The translations under genes were made by a program, and so were the position numbers. 64,000 nucleotides of DNA from Neoroseomonas soli (GTDB taxonomy: Bacteria > Pseudomonadota > Alphaproteobacteria > Acetobacterales > Acetobacteraceae). Below the pieces are notes generated by a model. That model ran no database searches. It had not been told where the DNA came from and worked only from the letters and a program-made list of their open reading frames with translations. Below are positions 61,192-64,000 of this stretch, piece by piece (position 1 is the stretch's first letter; each line of letters opens with the position of its first letter). The stretch spans positions 1 through 64,000 of the forward strand of contig NZ_JAAEDM010000018.1 in the NCBI RefSeq assembly GCF_018129065.1. Reading direction: 5' to 3'.

Positions 61192-62241
61192 TCAATGGGC
61201 GCCCGGCGGCACCAGCAGAACGAAGTCGCCCTCGGGCGAGGTGCGCCCCGCCGCCGCCTCGGCCAGGCCGCGCGCCAGCCGGTCGGCGATGCCGACGCGG
61301 TAATGCAGGGGGTCCCAGTAATGGGTGTCCTCGCGCGTGATGGGGCTCGGGATCATGAAGTCCGCCAGCGCCGTGCCGGGCCGGGCGCGCGCGATCGCGG
61401 TGATCGCCGCCCGGCAGGCCGCCATGCGCTGCCCGTCCAGCGTGCCGGGCGGGGGCTGCAGCGAGACATGGTAGGGCACGAAGAACAGGACCGCCCGCGT
61501 CGCCGCCGGCAGGGCCGCGAGGCGTTCGGCAAGCAGCGCGTGCTGCGGGAAGTCGAATGAAGGCGCTTCGACCGCGGGCGTAGCGGGCGGCGGCACCAGC
61601 AACCGCGCCGCGCGCGCCGGGTCGTAGCGCGAGTCGCGCGGCAGGAAATCCGCAAAGCCGTCGCGCCCGTAGCGCGGCTTCGCCAGGCGCAGCATGGCCA
61701 AAGCCTGCTTGCCCGCTTCCTCTGCCGCGAAGGGGTTCATGATCTCGGCATAACCGCGCCAGAGGTTGTCGCCGTACATCCATTCCGGGAACGGCCGCGG
61801 CGTCAGGCGGCGTAGCGGGCCGCTCTCGCACCATTCCTTGTCGAGCCCGACCATGACGACGCGCGGCGCCGCATGGCTGCGCATGAAGAGCGCAAGGACC
61901 TGCGACTGCTCCCACGCCGTGCCGCTGTTCATCGACAGGTTGGCGAAGTGCGAGCCGAAGGCTTCGTTCAATTGCGCGGGGCGGAGTAGCCGGCTGGTGG
62001 ATGTGCCCACCACCACGGAATCGAAGCGCTGGTCGCGCGCGAGCATCGGGTAGGAAAAGCGCTGGTTCGTGGTGACCGTCTCGCGTTGCAGCGGCAGCGA
62101 GAGCGGCAGCATCCCCCAGGGATCGACCAGCGCGATGAAGGCGTAGGCGATCGCTGCCGGCACCGCCGCGAACAGCAACAGCAGCCGCAGGAAGCGCGCC
62201 CAGGTGGCGGGGGCCTCAGAACTGGAAGTAGATGAACTCAT
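61192..62241 (-). CDS. SGNH-like accessory protein of an MBOAT acyltransferase
   Basis: 349 residues. One N-terminal membrane helix (RFLRLLLLFAAVPAAIAYAF) and a periplasmic domain with VVVGTSTSRLL (SGNH block I, Ser nucleophile), NLSMNSGTAWEQSQVL, VVMVGLDKEWC, and the D-x-x-H-like DTHYWDPLHYRVGIADRLA near the C-terminus. Proteins of this type work with MBOAT proteins such as AlgI or DltB to move acyl groups onto exported polymers. Its start overlaps the MBOAT stop by 26 bp. Confidence 0.78.
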   Translation of the reverse strand: MSSSTSSSEAPATWARFLRLLLLFAAVPAAIAYAFIALVDPWGMLPLSLPLQRETVTTNQRFSYPMLARDQRFDSVVVGTSTSRLLRPAQLNEAFGSHFANLSMNSGTAWEQSQVLALFMRSHAAPRVVMVGLDKEWCESGPLRRLTPRPFPEWMYGDNLWRGYAEIMNPFAAEEAGKQALAMLRLAKPRYGRDGFADFLPRDSRYDPARAARLLVPPPATPAVEAPSFDFPQHALLAERLAALPAATRAVLFFVPYHVSLQPPPGTLDGQRMAACRAAITAIARARPGTALADFMIPSPITREDTHYWDPLHYRVGIADRLARGLAEAAAGRTSPEGDFVLLVPPGAH

Positions 62242-63598
62242 TCGGGACCCGTCCGCCGATCAGCAGCAGCATCAGAAACAGCACCACGCCGGCGGTGGCG
62301 CCGACCCAGGGCATGGCGCGCAGGCGTTCCAGCGCGAAGGTCTGCGAGGCCGGGCCGAACACCGCGGCCACACAGCCCCCCAGCAGCGCGACGGTCTGCG
62401 TCGTGTCCATCGCGAAGGCGCCGCCCGTCCAGGGGCCACCCGCCATGGTGCCGAGCATCCGCGCCGCGGTGGCGAAGTCCGGCGCGCGGAACAGCACCCA
62501 GCCCACCATCACGAAGAGCATCGTTAGCGCCCAGCCGAGAACCCACGGCATGCGCAGCCCCGCGCGCGCCCAGGCGCCGTTCACCGCGAGCGCGATGCCG
62601 TGCAGCCCGCCCCAGGCCACGAAGGTCCAGGCCGCGCCGTGCCACAACCCGCCGAGCAACATGGTGACGATCACGTTCACCGCCTGCCGCGCCGCCCCCG
62701 CGCGGTTCCCGCCCATCGGGACGTAGAGGTAGTCCCGCAGGAAGCGCGACAGCGTCATGTGCCAGCGCCGCCAGAACTCGCGGATGGAGGCGGACCGATA
62801 CGGCGCGTCGAAATTCGCCGGCAGCCGCAGCCCGAACATCATCGCGAGGCCGAGCGCCATGTCCGAATAGCCCGAGAAATCGAAATAGATCTGCAGCGTG
62901 TAGGCGAGCGTCCCGAGCCAGGCGTCGCCCGCGCCCAGCGCCTCCACCCCCGCTGCGCGGCCGAAGATGGCATCCGCCACCGGCGCGACCGTGTCGGCGA
63001 TGGCCACCTTCTTCACCAGCCCGATGGTGAAGAGCACGAAGCCGCGCGCCAGGTTTTCCGCCATTTCCGGCCGGCGAGGGTCGAGCGCGAACTGCCAGAT
63101 CACCTCGTTGTGCCGCACCAACGGCCCGGCCACGAGCTGCGGGAAGAAGGTGACGAAGAGGAAGAAGTCCGAAAGCCTGTAGGTCTTCGCCTGCCCGCGC
63201 TTGAGGTCGATCAGGTAGGAGACCTTCTGGAACACGTAGAAGGACACGCCGAGCGGCAGGATGATGTTCCACTGCTCGTGCCGCCCGCCGAGGATCCAGG
63301 CGACGTTGTCGGCGACGAAGTTCGCGTATTTCACCCAGCCGAGCACGCCGAGGTTCATGGCGATGCCGAGATCCGCCCACCAGCCGCGCGGATTGCCCGC
63401 ATGCGCCCGCGCCACCAGCCAGTTCAGCAGCGTCAGCCCGACCAGAACGGGCACGAAGCGCAGGTCCCAGAAGGCGTAGAACACCAGGGAGGCAAGCACG
63501 ACCCAGACCTGCCGGGCCACGCGCGTCGGCGCCAGGTACCAGCCGGCGAGGGCGAGCGGCAGCAGGCCGAGGATCAGCGCCTGGGAATTGAACAGCAT
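62216..63598 (-). CDS. MBOAT-family O-acyltransferase (AlgI-like)
   Basis: 460 residues, about ten or more hydrophobic segments. LGVSFYVFQKVSYLIDLKRG, FFPQLVAGPLVRHNEVIWQF, the YFDFSGYSDMALGLAMMFG motif, IREFWRRWHMTLSRFLRDYL with its conserved His, and the catalytic H320 in LLGGLWHGAAWTFVAWGGLH. It transfers acetyl (or another acyl) from the cytoplasm to a polymer or lipid outside. Start at 63598 fits the AlgI N-terminus LFNSQALILGLLPLALAGWY. Works with the overlapping SGNH gene; the polymer is unknown. Confidence 0.92.
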   Translation of the reverse strand: MLFNSQALILGLLPLALAGWYLAPTRVARQVWVVLASLVFYAFWDLRFVPVLVGLTLLNWLVARAHAGNPRGWWADLGIAMNLGVLGWVKYANFVADNVAWILGGRHEQWNIILPLGVSFYVFQKVSYLIDLKRGQAKTYRLSDFFLFVTFFPQLVAGPLVRHNEVIWQFALDPRRPEMAENLARGFVLFTIGLVKKVAIADTVAPVADAIFGRAAGVEALGAGDAWLGTLAYTLQIYFDFSGYSDMALGLAMMFGLRLPANFDAPYRSASIREFWRRWHMTLSRFLRDYLYVPMGGNRAGAARQAVNVIVTMLLGGLWHGAAWTFVAWGGLHGIALAVNGAWARAGLRMPWVLGWALTMLFVMVGWVLFRAPDFATAARMLGTMAGGPWTGGAFAMDTTQTVALLGGCVAAVFGPASQTFALERLRAMPWVGATAGVVLFLMLLLIGGRVPNEFIYFQF

Positions 63599-63620
63599 GG
63601 GGTGGTGTCTGGTCCCGTCG

Positions 63621-64000
63621 TCAGCGCCGCGAGCTGCGGTCCGAATAGCAGGGGTTGCGGCGCGCGGTGTCACGCAGGTCCGGCGGCAGGGGTGCCGTGG
63701 CACCGCTTTCCATCCGGGCGCGGGCCGAGCGCGACCACTGCGCCGGCAGGATGTCAGGGTTGGAGAAGGACCCGCTCACCCGCACCGGTATGTCGAGGGC
63801 GAAGAAATGCGTCGTCTCCCTCTGGCTGCCGATCACGAGATCCAACCATTCCCGGTTGAGGTCGAAGCTGGCGAGGCCGCTGATCGTCCCGGTCCCGGCG
63901 CGGATGCGCACCGGCGATGCCTCCCCGCGCCCGGCGCGGACATCCACCGCGGCGAGCAGGCAGGAGACGCGGGTCATGCCGCGCGAGGTGCGGAACAGAG
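63621..64000 (-). CDS. AsmA-family protein, C-terminal fragment (cut by window edge)
   Basis: The last 125 or so residues of a minus-strand gene that continues beyond the window. TRVSCLLAAVDVRAGRGEAS, TGTISGLASFDLNREWLDLV and ALDIPVRVSGSFSNPDILPA match the C-terminal beta-rich repeat of AsmA-like proteins. These bridge-like envelope proteins affect lipid transport and outer-membrane assembly. It lies 22 bp upstream of the MBOAT gene on the same strand. Confidence 0.7.
   Translation of the reverse strand, partial: LFRTSRGMTRVSCLLAAVDVRAGRGEASPVRIRAGTGTISGLASFDLNREWLDLVIGSQRETTHFFALDIPVRVSGSFSNPDILPAQWSRSARARMESGATAPLPPDLRDTARRNPCYSDRSSRR

Overview
The window is uniformly G+C-rich DNA that is almost fully coded on both strands. 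It looks like an alphaproteobacterium of the Rhodospirillales, most likely Acetobacteraceae (Roseomonas-like). The inference rests on several periplasmic Bug-type solute receptors, two complete TRAP transporters, a petP/petR-like MarR plus response-regulator pair, the alphaproteobacterial gene order cycM-kdsB-pheA, and many four-base ATGA/GTGA stop-start overlaps. No search was run, so names rest on motifs and family knowledge. No prophage, transposase, CRISPR array or defence system was seen.

Layout. 1-8.0 kb: an amidase fragment, a cupin-type dioxygenase-like gene, then a probable hexuronate catabolic locus: an IlvD/Edd sugar-acid dehydratase, a GntR/FadR repressor, a DHDPS-like dehydratase/aldolase, a TRAP transporter (dctP-dctQ-dctM) and uronate dehydrogenase. 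Two near-identical palindromes, one in front of the repressor gene and one in front of the TRAP genes, look like its operators. 8.1-10.6 kb: ilvE divergent from petP-petR. 10.9-18.6 kb: a MocR regulator; a minus-strand operon of amidohydrolase, CobW-type GTPase, Bug receptor and TauE-like permease; then an EnvZ-like kinase that may be the displaced partner of petR. 18.6-25.1 kb: aldose epimerase, acyl-CoA dehydrogenase, an acetyltransferase, a 62-bp tandem repeat array, a PaaK-like adenylate-forming enzyme, a Tyr/Pro repeat protein, a membrane protein and tRNA-Leu(UAA). 25.2-30.3 kb: a hydroxyacid dehydrogenase with an enolase-superfamily enzyme, a YihY membrane protein, an EF-hand protein, an RlmM-like methyltransferase and two small membrane proteins.

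30.4-37.9 kb: dihydrolipoyl dehydrogenase, two tandem Bug receptors followed by the stump of a third, an Rrf2 regulator beside a cysteine synthase, then a decaying stretch with a shattered TauD dioxygenase gene, three tiny coupled ORFs and an AT-richer gene-free block. 37.9-41.1 kb: a second TRAP system linked to a divergent AroQ. 41.5-47.8 kb: nucleotide-sugar genes gmd-fcl and rmlBACD plus a secreted SGNH hydrolase, giving GDP-L-fucose and dTDP-L-rhamnose for surface polysaccharide. 48.0-49.9 kb: M17 aminopeptidase and a MarR protein. 50.0-57.2 kb: a YejABEF-type oligopeptide ABC operon interrupted by a large symmetric intergenic repeat and followed by a 155-aa membrane protein and a GhrA-like reductase. 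57.3-60.3 kb: hisN-like phosphatase (apparent CTG start), cycM, kdsB (apparent TTG start) and pheA. 60.5-64 kb: a protein of unknown function, an MBOAT O-acyltransferase with its SGNH partner, and the end of an AsmA-like gene.

The main themes are scavenging of organic acids and sugar acids, cell-envelope sugar synthesis and acylation, and a family of C-rich inverted intergenic repeats. The observations most worth following are the repressor palindromes, the split regulatory pair, the decayed TauD/tiny-ORF block, the 62-bp array and the symmetric repeat inside the yej operon.
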